This document shows positions 14,421 to 26,751 of a stretch of DNA of 64,000 nucleotides, one piece after another. Location: assembly GCF_021018805.1 (NCBI RefSeq), contig NC_086248.1, forward strand, positions 22,328,922 to 22,392,921. The letters run 5' to 3'. Positions within the stretch are counted from its first letter, which is position 1. Every line of letters begins with the position of its first letter. The notes below the pieces were generated by a model, which saw only the letters and a program-made list of their open reading frames with translations, searched no databases and had not been told where the DNA came from. This DNA is from Prinia subflava. Its lineage: Eukaryota; Chordata; Aves; Passeriformes; Cisticolidae. The translations under genes and the position numbers were made by a program.

Positions 14421-16976
14421 ACATACAAGAGCCCCTCAACTCTAAAGCAATTACTAGGTTACTTATAACAACACTAAGAACCACAGCATCAAGAAATATC
14501 AGTCTGTTTTGAATTTCATTTCTAACATATATGAGGGTACAACTCATTGGACAAGAATCCAGCATCGAGGGGTTTTATTAGGAGAGGTTTTTTATTGAAG
14601 ATTTCTTCATGAACACATAAAAAAACCATCTTGCAGCATGTTTTTTGCAAGAAAGAATGAGATACAGCAATGTAATTTCTGGTAGATAACTTTTTTAATC
14701 TGTGTTCCACCAAGATGATTAATCAGTTTTTTCATGCAATCCACTCCAGAACTGCTTTACCCTTATTGTTTAAAAAGTTTTTTGAAGACTAACCTTAAGC
14801 TTTTTGGATGCAGTCTGAGTGTATTACTGACTTCTGCATTTGAGGACTACATTCATGACCCTGTCCTCCCATTGTACCCTCCATACCTTTCCATTTCTAG
14901 TTTTCTGTAAGGTCAAGTTCATTAGGTTTATGCAACAAGTATCTGAAACAGAAGTACCCAGTTAAATCTAAAAGAAACATGTCTTTCTCAGTTGTTTATC
15001 TATGCACCTTAATTTTAACATACAGAGGTTGTAGTACAAATCTAAACCACATATCTTCTGGCAAGCTACCAGCATTCCTTGACTAAGACAAATTCATCAA
15101 AGCAAAAAAGCACCCCTGAGAAACTTGTTAATGACGTGGCACAACATTTTCTCCCCTAAGGAAAAGAAAAAAGGATGGGAGCCTTTTCCTCTAATTAAAA
15201 ATGAAAACTTCCACTAAAGTAATATATATCACACAATATCTTTTTTTAAAGTGAGATATGCTATGTTCAGGAATTTCTGTTATTATAAGAGAATTAAATA
15301 ACCTAAAAAAAAAGTAACAAATTCACAGAAGCACCATGCATTAAATTTAAGAGCTTTTCTTAAGGTGGAAATATGCTCATTCAACAGTATCAAGACTCTG
15401 AAGTCTGTTATCTCCCTTTTCTTCAGGAATGAAAGGTAAAGCAAATAAAGAAATCACTACTGGATGAGAAATGAAAGGATAAAAGTATTTATATTATATA
15501 TAAGTTGTACCTTTTCAGTAAATACAGACTATTTAGGAAAGCTGACCACTGGTATCTTCCACAGTTTTAGTCATATCATTTATCTATACAAAACCAGCTA
15601 TAGACCAATACTTAAGGTAAAAGAGTACTTTAAGCCAACACACAAAAAACCCAATCACTATTCCATATACATGATAAACTACTAGACTCTAGCTATTACA
15701 TAAAATTACTTTGTCAAAATAAATAAATGCATTTAACAGAACTGTAGCTATTTGGTTGGGAAAGTATATCAAGGAATACTCCATCCAGCCTTCTCCCTTT
15801 TTTTAGCACATAGGTCTATCTGGTAATATGTGATCTCTGTCTGCAACTTCCTGACAAAACATGCAGTCACTCTATGGCCCAGGAAGGCTAGAAGCTGGCC
15901 ATTTTGTATAATAAACCAGAGTCCCGCCACAATACATCATCTCTCTCAGCCAGCTACTTACTGCCACTCCTGTTTACACCGGTGACAAAGTTACAAGGAT
16001 ATTTCTAAGGAAAATGTTGCCTAAAAATTTTTTTTTTTTCGATTCAAACACAAAAAAACTTACTGATGAAAATCCATTCAACTTTTAGAAAATATTTTTT
16101 GTCTGTATCTTTAGAGTTTTACTCTAAAATATCTACTCCAATATATCTAAAGCTTTGTTTGTATTTTCAATTTACCACCATAATATTCAGAAGATACAAG
16201 CCATTACCTCATATCGTATATAGAAAAATGAGACAGCAGAAAATAATGTGGCTTCAGCAAAGTTATTACTACAGTGAGATCAACATCCAGTTACCATTTC
16301 ATCCTAATTTCCAGTTTCTTCTACTTTTTCTGTTAAGACTAGTCTTTCATATTGTCTTATTATGTTTTCTACAGTGCTGCTTTTAAGTCACTCTGTTCTT
16401 CTAGATAATGTATCTAACACTTGGAAATAAAGCACTAAAAGTGAGAAATGGCAGTAACAGAAGTTCAGCATAAATCACTGAGATACTTGGTTAAGTACTA
16501 TCTATATTGTTCAGAATTTCATCAGGAGTTTGTTTCCATGTTTATGCAGTCACTGATAAATATTCATTTCCAATTGCATGTGAAGTTGTAAACGTGAAGT
16601 ACAAATACTCCTGGAAAAACAACTCTTCCCTCCTCATAATACGGCTACTGCTTTCTGTCACTCTCAAACACAATGTTAAAATAAGTGAAGCTCAGGAAGA
16701 GAAACTGCTTCAGGACAATGCCAGCTCAGTGTAGGAGGTGCAGAATTATCCTGTAGCTAAAAAAAGGACACTGCAAACTTGCCATTCTTTTCAAAATGCA
16801 ACATCATATGGTAGCAAAGAATTTAACAAGACAGTGCTGAAGCCAGTTTAGCAGCAAATTGCTATATAAGCATTACATACCTGAGCATTTTGCAGAATTC
16901 CTTTTCGACTAAGGGAGTTTTGCTCATTTCTACTTTATGGTTGCCATTCCCTCCTTCCCCCTTCATATTTTTCAAT
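14136..16976. other. AT-rich intron, no gene recognised
   Basis: Nothing beyond short chance ORFs and the A-tract listed separately could be supported. Confidence 0.6.
14386..14419. repeat. A34 homopolymer tract
   Basis: Thirty-four consecutive A bases, the longest homopolymer in the window. No retrogene or LINE sequence directly 5' of it was recognised, so it may be a simple expansion rather than a retrotransposed tail. Confidence 0.9.
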
Positions 16977-16982
16977 CTTAGG

Positions 16983-17627
16983 TGTCGCTGGTGCCTTTCA
17001 GGAGGCGCTCCCGCCTGCCCAGGTCGGCTCAGGCACGGGGCCAGCAGCAGGCGCGGCCGGCGAGCAGCGCAGGCCGGGCCGATCCAGCGGGGCTCGGTGC
17101 CCGAGAAACGCCGAGGCACGGGGGGCAAGGGGCAGAGAACGGCGGAGAATGAAGGGAGGAGCCGGCCGAGTAAGGCCAAGGGGGCTTATCTCACACGTCA
17201 GTCAGAGCCTCCCCACCTGCCAAGAACTGCTCTCATCGAACCAATTTTGGGACCCCCCCCCCCCCCCTTTTATGGGGGGGCGGTACAGAGGGCGGTGAGG
17301 ACAGTACAGCCAATTGGGTTCGATACAGAAGGCGCTAGGAAGGTGACTGACACTAACGAGGACCACGCACAAGGGAGAGGAGGGAATTTCCCCAAACCTG
17401 GCCTATCACTCGAAGCCCCTCACAGAACTTTCCAGCTCTGAGGCAGGGCTCTGAGGTGACAGGCAGGCTCCAGGGAGGAGGGGGAAAGGATTGACACCCA
17501 ACAGTCACTGGGGAATTACCAGGGACAACTATCCCTGGTATACCAGGGGGGTACAAGGAACAAACCATCTTACAAAGGACTTAGAAAAACCTATAAAATA
17601 TAAAGAACTCATTAACACACCACTACA
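16983..17627 (-). mobile_element. GC-rich solo LTR, 645 bp, TSD CTTAGG
   Basis: The segment is bounded by TGTCGC and CTACA and flanked by the exact 6-bp duplication CTTAGG (16977-16982 and 17628-17633). Six-base duplications are typical of class II (ERVK-like) elements. On the minus strand a CCATAAAAGG box (17266-17275) lies about 350 bp into the element and is preceded by CCAAT-like sequence, which supports minus orientation. The sequence after it is CpG-rich. Orientation is inferred. A host CpG island or promoter is the alternative, but the TSD and TG...CA ends favour an LTR. Confidence 0.65.
17253..17280. repeat. C15-TTTTAT-G7 tract
   Basis: Fifteen C bases, then TTTTAT, then seven G bases. 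It sits between the arms of an inverted repeat (17235-17246 with 17312-17324) and overlaps the putative TATA/CArG box of the LTR. Confidence 0.85.
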
Positions 17628-17633
17628 CTTAGG

Positions 17634-20600
17634 AGGGGCTCAAAATTTCTACACTCTGGTTTGTATTAATTTCAAATCACTCTGCATATGAGACAGGCAG
17701 GGGGGAAAGTCAAGATACACACTACGATAAAGACCTGGTTGTCTCACGTCTCTGCTTGTGATTTCTAAAATACTTTGGGTCCTATTTCACATCAGTATCA
17801 GTGATGAATTTCCAAGAAAGAAACAATCCCTTCTGAGCCCATACAGAATACAATCAACCTTCAGTGTATTTGCTGGCTGGAGCTACGATTTGAAATTGGT
17901 TGACATTCTGCTGACGCTGCACATAAAGAAAGAGAGCTGAGCTCCCTAAGTACTATTTATCCTGGTCTCTTAACCGAAATGCAATAAAAAGTGGGTTTGA
18001 TGCTGAAATAAGGTAGCAATGAGCATATAGTGAGAAAATAGATCTCTTGACATTATTTTTTGAGTTTTGTTAGCAGTATCACACTTTAAATAAAATATGA
18101 AGTGTAAGCCAGTGATGAGACATTTGTTTGTATAAAATTTTCTCTCTCATGAATTGCAAAGTTCCTTGCCCACAGACTATTTTTTTTGTATTTTGTTGGG
18201 AATATGCCAGTCAAATTCTGTTCAACAATACCATAGCAACAAAAAGCAAAGTTACATGCTGTTACATTCCCTGTAGCATGGTTAGAAGGCATGAGACTCC
18301 ATGGTCAACCCTTTATTGAAGGGATAATCCTTTCTCTTGTGTTAACACTGCTTACCATATGAAAAGTCTCTGGGAGTAGGATTCTTATTGTCTATGAAGA
18401 GAGAGATTCAAAAATCACCTAAGCATGTTAACTGGGAGCAACATAGGCTGTATAAAATAACATAGAAGAGATTGCATATTGTTACTTTTTAAAAGGAGCA
18501 TCCTTGCACTACTCTGAGGGATGAAGCAGTTCCCAGAATAAAACTCTAGAAATAGCCTTTTGCTGATCCACATCCTGTTAGGATGTGGCACATCGCCAGC
18601 TGGTGCATAATAATTTACAGAGCACCTTGTGAGCAGGAACAGCTCGGATTCTCAGACGGTTTGAGCACAGACAGACTAGCAATCCATAACAGTGCCATTA
18701 GAAGCTCTTACCCTCCATAAAGAATATGCGTTCATACTACATTCACATCACAACACTAGACTGCAAAACTTCTGCAGTTATCTCTCAGCCCCTTCAATGT
18801 ATAGAAAGGATAACCTACATTCCAGTTCTGTCCCATCTCTGAAACTGCATAAATCTCATGGTTACTGACATACAGAACAAAGATCCTTTCCCATTCTGCT
18901 TTCTAGATGCACCAACAGCACTTGATTCCTTCCCACCAACAATGTTAAATGCTCCTCCACCAGTGGCAAAATAGTCTCTGTGTTAATGGATTTGGCTTCC
19001 CCAGCCTGAAACAGACTCACACACGTTGCTGGTGAATTGTCATGACTCTGGCATGTACACACCACTGCTGCTTATGGAACAGCTGAGAGAAAGTTTCAGA
19101 GAATTTATTTCATTAGTCACTGTACAAGCATCCAGATAAACCTTCCTTAAAATTAATTTATGTTGCAGATATTCTGGGATGTTAATGAGCTTCCCACAGA
19201 ACTATTTTTGTTAGTCATTGGTTAGTAGTTCTATTTGCTCTTTCAATCTCTGTAGATGTGCATCTCACAGTGGGTCTTACCTAACAGAATTTTCTTTTCC
19301 CTCACCCTGCCCCTTCTGAATTTTCCTGTCATTCCTCATCCCCTTCAAAGTTTGTTGATCAAGATTTTACAGTATTATAGGCAACGTTAGGCTTATGTCA
19401 CACTGCTGAATTTACATGGCATGTGCAAGGTGTAAGTCACAGACTCTTGGGAAACTTATCTATTGCTATCATACTCAGTCTGAAATTTATGGTAATAAAA
19501 TGCAGGTTAATCTAGATATAGAAGAAACAGACACATCTGGATCTGCTGGGGGATTTTGGGTTCTTTAATTTGGACTGATACAGTTTCTTTACCATTTTGC
19601 CAAAACCACTAGTTTAAAAACTAATGTGAACAGCACGTTTTGTTCAAAATTGGTTATTTAATGCTATAGGATTATTTTAGATGAATTTTAAAGCATCTTG
19701 TAAAAAGTCAGTAAAAATACAGTAGTTTATTAGCTGGAGAGACCAGACCAACATATTTAGGATGTCTTGGGGTATCTCTGGAACTTAGAGGAGACTGGGC
19801 CATTATAGATTTAGGATACAGTGCCCTCTTACAGCTCTTGTCAAGGTTTGAAAGTCTCAGAAGAAACCTAGACTTGCTACATCTTCTGATCTCAAACTAA
19901 GGTACCTGTGAGTACAGCCTCTAGCACGCTTCAATCCCGTCGTGAAATTTGGCCCATACTCTTATGTCCAGACAATGGCAGGGGTGCTACACAGATGATA
20001 TCCTTACCTCCCCACTGACTGAGTGCATCAAAAATTGTACTAGCACTGGAAAGGAAATTTCTCTTAGGATGTTTATTTTTAGGATGGAAGAAGAATTGGA
20101 AACATACAGAATTAACAATAGATTGAATATAAAGAGGTAATATTATCTACTCCTAACTACACCAGTTCTTACACTCAGACCTTTGTGCCACATATATCCT
20201 AGTAAACTAAATAAGTCTGGGATGAGCTGAACACTGGCTTTGGTATATTATCAATACTATTAAATTCTGACCTGATTCCTAAAACAACTTTGGAATATGC
20301 TGGGCAGTATTCATAACAGCTGTTACATAAATAACTGCTTGAACTTTGGGCGATAAGGAAGAATTTAGTCACCAGCATGCAAGTCACTTGCACAACAACA
20401 GTCAAGCTCTGAAACAGAAAATTGTCCCAGGTGTGGTCTGTGAATCAGGTAAGATGTAAACTTGTCTCACAGAACCATAGAGAGGGAGGATCACATGAAT
20501 AAAGAAAAACATTGCAATAGGTTGCAGAAGTAAAGTAGCTATACATAAGTATTTTGTGATTCTAAATTTACTATCTATTTTATGTAAAAAATTGCTTTCT

Positions 20601-23429
20601 CATATATTCAGCATAAAATAATATGGCAAAAAAGTTTGGATAGCTTTGCCTTTTTTTTTTTTTAATTCACAGAACAAAGGTTATTCTAGATAACCATTTT
20701 GCCAGAGTACTGAGAAATAAAGAGTTTGAAAAAAATGTTGGTTTCCTGAAGTATTTTGTTATGTATCCTTTAGTACTCTACTACCTCATTCACTCTTGCC
20801 CCTGCCAAAAGTACAGCCAAGCTCCTTCTGATAGTCCTTGGACACTTTCTCCTCTAGCAGCATTGGCTGCTGTGCTCCCCAGCTGTTTGTCTACACATAA
20901 GAAAAATGGGTAATATTTGCTGAGCCTGGCTGGGGAATAAAGGTTTGTCAGCTGTCCAGTAAGAAGAAAATCTCATGGACCAGCTGTCTGCTGCCTCTCA
21001 GGCTGAATCTCTTTCATTAGTAGGGAACTGAAGGTGAGAATATTACTATTTTTGAGGGGTTTCTTGTTTTTACATAGCAGAAATGAGCTTGATGATTGAC
21101 TTTAAAAAAATCCTTCAGGGAGGTAAACTGGAAAAGAATACACAAAAAAAAAAATTCAGTGAGTGACAGAAATTGATTCTCTTGAGAATCTGAGTCAAAG
21201 CAAACAAGCTCCCAAACCAACCCATCCAGCTGACAAAAAGAAAAAGGCCTGTGAATTAAAAGCAGGTTCTCTGCACCTGCAATTATTTTCTCACAACAGC
21301 CTACAAAACCAATCATTTTATAAATGAAAATCTAGTACTCAAACAGTTTTAAAGTATATTATCAAAAAGATTTTTTGGTTCTGATAAACTAATTGATAAC
21401 TTATTAAGAAAAGCAAGACAACATTAAGTACCAAGAGCACTGAAATTCTTTTCAATATAAGTTGGATCATGCCACAAATATTTACTGTTAAAAAACACTT
21501 TTAAACAAGATTTTATGTTGCCGTAGAAGTGATACAATGTACAAGAGTAAAATTTTATGTAATAGTAAATGAAGTCCATGTAACTTCTACATAATAAACA
21601 GAAAGGATGTCTTAAATAATACTTCACACTTATCAAGATATAAAGCATTACTTCTGAGTAGACAACTAATAAGAATAAGAAAAATGGGTATTTATGTTCT
21701 GGATGAACAAAAATTCATTTAATTATTTTACAAAAAGCGCTATCTTAATCTTTTCACAGTTGACAGAATAGTTCCAATGCCACTTTCTGTTAGCCACTGT
21801 GTAGAGTACAAACACAACTATAATATGCTAAAAATACATACCTTGAACATACATACCTCAGCAAAGTTTCTCACTATGTTAAAAAGTAGTAACAAATTTT
21901 GCTGTTGAATTGGCATTTTTATACCACTTATAATAAGTACTAAAGAGGACACAATCCTAATTTTATCTGTTTTGAAGAAAATTATCTTCTAATGAAGTCC
22001 TCTGACATTGAGGGAACTTACTGATTTGGAAGAGCAGCTCCCAAATTACTCAGGATGTGCAATGTCACAGAGCAACTCCCAGATGACTTCACTGCATACT
22101 GTAAGTGGTAGAGTTCCACAGGATTACAAGATATGACACCAGGCCCACTATTTTACTTGTCATCACAAATGTGTCCTCCATCCATCAGTTAATGGGGACA
22201 ATTTCTACTGCTGAATACCTCATCTTCTACAATAAAGCAATTAGGAATTACAAGAACACCTTTATTTTATAGCAGGCTATCTGATGCAAGCACCAGCACA
22301 ACTTAGTCCTCGGCCCTAGCTGCAGCTACCCCTAATTGAGATAATTGCTCTGCAAATCAAAGTAGCCTAGTGAAGCAAATAATTGTCATAAACTGCTGTG
22401 CTAAATCTTTTTTTTTTTTCATCCTCAATAAGTAATTAACCTAAGTCTTCCTCTCCTACTTGAAATGGGAAAATGACAAATTATTTTATGTCTCCAGATT
22501 GTTCAGAAACACTTATTTTCTTTACAAAAATTTTGAAACATGCAATTGTTTATAAGTACAAAGGTTATGTCTTTGGAGCAGAAGACTTTGCTCCAAAAGG
22601 GATCAACCTGAGTGGGCATTTAAAGTTAATCATTGCAGAGTCTTTCCACTAAAAACACTATACTGTGTGGGAAGATTTCAGACTCCATCATAAGTTTTCC
22701 AAAATAAAAAAGAACCAATTTTTATCTGAACATGAGGACACGATTTTTAAATATAATAAGCAATTGTGCAATGCTTAGGATTTTTGAAAATCAAGTTTGC
22801 AGATCTTCATGTTGATAAGTGAAAAGCTGAAATCTCAAAATGTTTTTCCTTTTTGATATATAGGCTTTTGGAACAGAAAAGAAATGTCACAAGAAGTGAT
22901 TCACCTCCTCCTAAAATAGTTTGCAAAGAGAAATGAGATGAAAGCTCCTCAGAGATATCTGTTTCTTTCATTTAAAAGAGGGAGTCCAAATTCCCCAGAT
23001 TAGATTTATATTGCTTTTAGAGATAAAACTCAGTTTAAGATTAAGAAACTTAGAGGAAGACACCTGCAGATACACAGACTGTCTAAATGTTCTATATAGT
23101 CAACAGATATCTAATCCACATTCAGCAGAATGGATCAGTTTACCATAAAATTAACACCTAGGACACACTTCAAGTTACATAAATGCAAGCAATTACTTTC
23201 ATAAAAAACAGAGTCAACAACTTCAGTCCCAGTTGTTGACGACATTTTCTCCTTAGGTCTTGAAAAGGTTCTGCCAAAGACAAAGATCCTAAAACTCACT
23301 GTTTCAGGACTTTACTATTTTCATCATAACTCTTATTTTATTCTGGACCTTGCTTTGTTTCCCATTATGACCAATTGCTTTCTCTCCCATCGTTTCCCTC
23401 AATAAAGATCCCAGCTGTATCTTACTGGA
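17634..23429. other. AT-rich intron, no gene recognised
   Basis: Short ORFs only. A 9-bp perfect hairpin (18568-18576 with 18580-18588) is present but not unusual at this scale. Confidence 0.6.
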
Positions 23430-23960
23430 AACATCCCTGTAAGGGATTAAGGGGCTGCTCCACATACCCGTGAAGCCATCTCTCCTGAAAGGCTGAGGAA
23501 GCCCAGTTGCCTCAGCCTCTCCTTCCAGGGTAAGTGGAGCAGATTGGCAGCTCTACACCAAACTCATTCCAGTCTGTTAATGTCTTCCTCATATAAAGGG
23601 AGTAAAAACTGGATGCAATATTCCTATAGGAGAGTGGATAAACACTAAATAAAGGGAGAAAGAGTGGGAAATTACTTCCTGAGCCTACTGGCTATGCTCC
23701 TTTTGATAGGTCACCTAGCCTTCATCATCACCATGCACACTCCTAGCTCATGTTCTGCTGACTGTTTGCCAGGACACCAGCTCTCTTTCAGCAAAGCTGC
23801 AGTCACTCCCCACATTAAACTAGGAAAGGGATTTAATCTATCACAGGTGAGAAATTTAATATTTGTCCTTGTTGACATTTTTGGCTATTTGTCCAGTATC
23901 AAAGCCACCATCAAATGACAGCCTGTATTTCACATCAGGTGAAATACAGGCTGTCATTGT
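23430..23960 (-). mobile_element. CR1 LINE fragment, antisense
   Basis: The plus strand reads as the reverse complement of the CR1 3' half: GCCATCTCTCCTGAAAGGCT, GAAGCCCAGTTGCCTCAGCC, CTGAGCCTACTGGCTATGCT, TTGTCCTTGTTGACATTTTT in the order expected. It is diverged and interrupted by short indels. Its left end is the CR1 3' side. It ends at or near a perfect 20-bp hairpin. Confidence 0.7.
23914..23958. repeat. Perfect 20-bp inverted repeat, 5-nt loop
   Basis: The arms 23914-23933 and 23939-23958 are exact reverse complements, starting AATGACAGCCTG and ending CAGGCTGTCATT, around the loop ATCAG. It lies at the edge of the antisense CR1 fragment. Confidence 0.9.
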
Positions 23961-24174
23961 CCCTGAGGCCCCATGCCCCAACCTGGTAATGAGTTCATGG
24001 CCACATTGCTGTATCACCTTTCCCAGCTAGGAGTGTTACTGGTGAAATAACCCTATCCAACTTATTATATTTCCTATGGAAAATTCCTGTAGAAATAAAA
24101 TACTTACATACAATATTCCAACACAAGCTGGCATTGTAATTTTTTGCATTTAGAACAGAAAGGTGAAATGGTGA

Positions 24175-24800
24175 AACTGCTGGCTCCCGACCATGAGCCA
24201 GCAGTGTGCCCAGGTGACCAAGCAGGCCAATGCTACTCTTGCCTGTATCAGGAATAGTGAGCTAGCAGGACTAGGGGAGTGCTTGTCCTCTGTAGTCAGC
24301 ACTGGTAAGGCTGCACCTCGAGTGCTGTGTCCAGTTCTGGGCCCATCACTTGAAGAAGGACATTGAGGTACTGGAGCGACTCCAGAAAAAGGCGATGGAG
24401 CTGGTGAAGGGTCTGGAGCGTATGTCCTGTGAGGAATGGTTGAGGAAGGTGGGGTTGTTTATGTTGGAGAAAAAAGAAAACTCAGGTGACCTTATTGTAT
24501 CCAGTTGGGGGGTCAGTCTCTTCTCCCAGGGAACTAGTGACAGAGCAAGAGGACATGGTCTTAAGCTGCACCAGGCGAGACTGAGGTTGGATACTAGAAA
24601 GAATTTCTTCACAGAAAAGCTGATCAGACACTGGAACAGGTGCCAAGGGAGATGATGGAACCACTGCCCCTGAAAGTGTTTAAGGAAAGAACTGATGTGG
24701 CACTTAGTGCCATAATCTAGTGAACAAGGTGGTGTTCAAAGACTGGACTCTGTTATCTTAGAGGATTTTTCTAACCTTATTGATTCTGTCTGTCTGTTAT
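24175..24800 (+). mobile_element. CR1 LINE 3' end, 5'-truncated
   Basis: The sequence follows the CR1 3' end closely: GAGCCAGCAGTGTGCCCAGG, AGGCTGCACCTCGAGT, TCTGGGCCCATCACTT, GACATTGAGGTACTGGAG, CTGGTGAAGGGTCTGGAG, CTTCTCCCAGGGAACTAGTG, CTTCACAGAAAAGCTG and CACTGGAACAGG. It ends in a degenerate ATTCTGT-type terminal repeat near 24790. The ORFs over it are decayed LINE reading frames, not host genes. Confidence 0.88.
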
Positions 24801-25441
24801 TTAATGCAAATTTTCACACCAGTGTACACAAGGAGAGGCATCCTGCTGTAGCAAATATTCTCCAAATGATACAAATGTTTTTGGATTTCAACCAGATGAT
24901 CTGAGTTATTTAATTAGGAGTCAAATGAAAGCAGGAGCAGAGTAAGACTACAGAAATCACATCTAGTAAGTCATCAAAACCTATATTTTGATATTAATCT
25001 TCTCATTTATTAGCATTGCACAACCAACCAGAGAAAATACTGTAGAGGCATTCCTACAACAAGATAACTAATATATGTTAACTTTTAAATCCTTGTAAGA
25101 AAAAAACCCCAAACCTACACAAGTCTTCTAACATCAATTCATAGAAATTACCAAATAAAACCTATAGTGCATTGATCCTAAGTATGTTCATAACACACAT
25201 AAAAAGTAGTACACATACATTGTCTTTAGAACCAAAAATAGTATGAAATCAAGGAAGATTTTTTGTTTGTTTGTTTTGTTTTCTTGGACAGTTGCAAAAG
25301 CATTTTATATACTATTTCTCTTTATGATGCTATTAACAGTAAACCTTGTTTGGTATTTCAAAAACAGGGATTAGCCAGAAAGGAGAGAAGTTACAGTTAC
25401 AGATATAAAGATTTTGCATTAGCAGGCACAATTTCCACCCA
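24801..25441. other. Intron left of the provirus
   Basis: AT-rich sequence with a short T/G low-complexity patch at 25260-25285. No feature was recognised before the target-site duplication at 25442. Confidence 0.6.
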
Positions 25442-25447
25442 CACAAC
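25442..25447. repeat. Target-site duplication, left copy (CACAAC)
   Basis: CACAAC abuts the first base of the 5' LTR and recurs at 31368-31373. The preceding A also matches the last base of the LTR, so a 7-bp reading (ACACAAC) is possible. Six bases is usual for alpha- and betaretroviruses. Confidence 0.8.
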
Positions 25448-25773
25448 TCTGGGAATACACAAGACAGAGAGTCAAACAGACTTGATTAGCATATCTGGTT
25501 TGATAACCAAGATGCCATGGCAGGAACAAACAGAACTGTGAAAATTACAGGAGATGGGATTACACCTGCTTACGGGAAGAGAGAAGATTCAATCAACTTC
25601 TGCAAGCAAAGAGTTGTTGTAAAATGCATGAGTTTTCTGTGTGATTTTTAACCTGATTATTGTAGTAGAAATGATTAACCTGTCTGAAATAGTATATAAG
25701 CTTTTGGAAAACCTGAGTAAAATCGAATTCTGATCACCGAATCAGTCTTCCCGTCTCTCATCAATCGCCAATA
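25448..25773 (+). repeat. 5' LTR of the provirus
   Basis: The LTR is 326 bp and starts TCTGGGAATACAC, ending CGCCAATA. The boundaries are where similarity to the 3' LTR begins and stops. A TATA box (TATATAAG, 25693-25700) predicts transcription start near 25725. AGTAAA (25716-25721) is the best candidate polyadenylation hexamer; no AATAAA is present. U3 is thus about 275 bp with short R and U5. The ends are not the canonical TG...CA. Confidence 0.92.
25693..25700 (+). promoter_or_regulatory. TATA box of the 5' LTR promoter
   Basis: TATATAAG in the 5' LTR, with an identical copy at 31287-31294 in the 3' LTR. The latter could start transcription into the CSMD3 intron, antisense to the gene. 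Confidence 0.7.
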
Positions 25774-25775
25774 AT

Positions 25776-25793
25776 TGGTGCCCCGTGTGAGGA
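25776..25793 (+). promoter_or_regulatory. Primer binding site, tRNA not assigned
   Basis: The segment TGGTGCCCCGTGTGAGGA begins two bases after the LTR, exactly where a retroviral primer binding site lies, and begins with the TGG that pairs with the tRNA CCA end. It does not match well any tRNA primer I can recall with confidence. Confidence 0.75.
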
Positions 25794-25898
25794 GAAGAAC
25801 CGGCGGTCTGCTGGCAATTGGCGACGCCCCTGGAACTGATCGTGGCGGTGAAAGAACCGTGTTTGGGCCTACAATCATCTGTACGCCGGACGTGACAG

Positions 25899-25900
25899 GT
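25899..25900 (+). promoter_or_regulatory. Candidate major splice donor in the leader
   Basis: The context ACAG|GTGAGC is an excellent 5' splice site, 22 bases upstream of the gag start. Paired with the acceptor near 29814 it would give a spliced env mRNA. Confidence 0.6.
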
Positions 25901-25920
25901 GAGCCAGGGGAACTCAAGGT

Positions 25921-26463
25921 ATGGGACAGGTCATGTCCGACGGAAGAGACGTTAAGAAAACCATCCAGCGCTTGCTGAGCAAGCATGGATCCCCCATTCT
26001 TAAGCAGGACCTTAAGTCGCTCCTACGATGGGTGTCACGCATGTTCCCCGATACCACCCCTTCCTCTGTTCTTACTCTCCGCTACTGGGACAAGGTCGGC
26101 GTAAAGCTCTACGACCTGGCTACGCTGCCTGGCCACGAGCCAGAGCTGCGCCTGCTTCCTGCATGGAGGGCGGTCATGGAAGCGGTTAAAAAAGAGGGGG
26201 GGAGCGAGGCAGCCTGCGAGGCTACCGCGGAGACGGCCCCGGAGGCCGTGCCAGACCGAAACCTGCCCAGGTCCCGCTCCCCGTCCCCCGTCCGCACCCC
26301 CTCCCCGACGAACGCCAAAGATAAAGCCCAGCCGCCAGCTGCACCCCCACCGGGATCCCACCAGCGACCCCAGAGCCGCCGAACGCTAACTGCTTATGGG
26401 GACTCTGACTTTAACAGTGACAGAAAGCCATTCGACCCCGGCCCCGAAAATGATCCGGACTGA
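25921..26463 (+). pseudogene. gag: gag: matrix region, frame ended by TGA
   Basis: The frame starts with MGQ, an N-myristoylation signal expected for Gag matrix, which targets Gag to the plasma membrane. Residues 1-95 look like a class II matrix domain (for example LLSKHGSPILK, LRYWDKVG, LPAWRAVMEAVKK). Residues 96-180 form a Pro/Ser/acidic linker. A TGA at 26461 ends the frame after 180 codons. The same frame stays open beyond it until TAA at 26749, and that part begins with phrases typical of the gag segment before capsid (NWLQIKKKALK). No capsid major homology region and no CCHC zinc knuckles are present anywhere, so most of gag is deleted. The start is supported by the position after the leader donor and by MGQ. 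Confidence 0.8.
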
Positions 26464-26748
26464 CTCGCTTCAAATATGCATAACAATTGGTTACAGATAA
26501 AAAAGAAAGCCCTTAAAGACAGAGACCTTGCCTTTATTTCGCTAATCAATGCCTCTTCAAGTTTCACCAAATGGCCAGCTTTTACAGCAAATCATCTCAC
26601 AGCATGGGACAGCAACGAGTGCAGACACAAGTCCCACAGCAGACGCAGTAACCAGGAGCAACCTTCAGCTTCCAGCCGGCCCAGCCCCCATCCACCAGAC
26701 CATCTCCAACCTATGTGCAGCCACCCCAAGAACTGCAGTAACATTGTC
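26464..26748 (+). pseudogene. gag: gag remnant after the TGA
   Basis: This is the continuation of the gag frame. The first 25-30 codons resemble the start of the capsid region of bird ERVK elements; resemblance then moves to another frame (the segment with VSPNGQ from 26549), indicating a frameshift. Beyond about 26600 the translation is Pro/Gln/Ser-rich and I cannot align it to capsid. A dUTPase-like reading of the alternative frame (ATSADTSPTADAV) was considered but is weak. Confidence 0.5.
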
Positions 26749-26751
26749 TAA

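Noticed and set aside
16862..17441. Plus ORF of 183 codons and minus ORF of 105 codons over a GC-rich patch
   Set aside because: Both lie largely in the CTTAGG-flanked solo LTR and neither has a recognisable domain.
18568..18588. Short perfect hairpin (9-bp arms)
   Set aside because: Short inverted repeats of this size are expected by chance in 64 kb.
24346..24664. Overlapping ORFs of 88-101 codons near 24.4-24.6 kb
   Set aside because: They lie on a CR1 3' end and are not host proteins.
26035..26361. Minus-strand ORF of 108 codons
   Set aside because: Antisense shadow of the GC-rich gag matrix/linker region.
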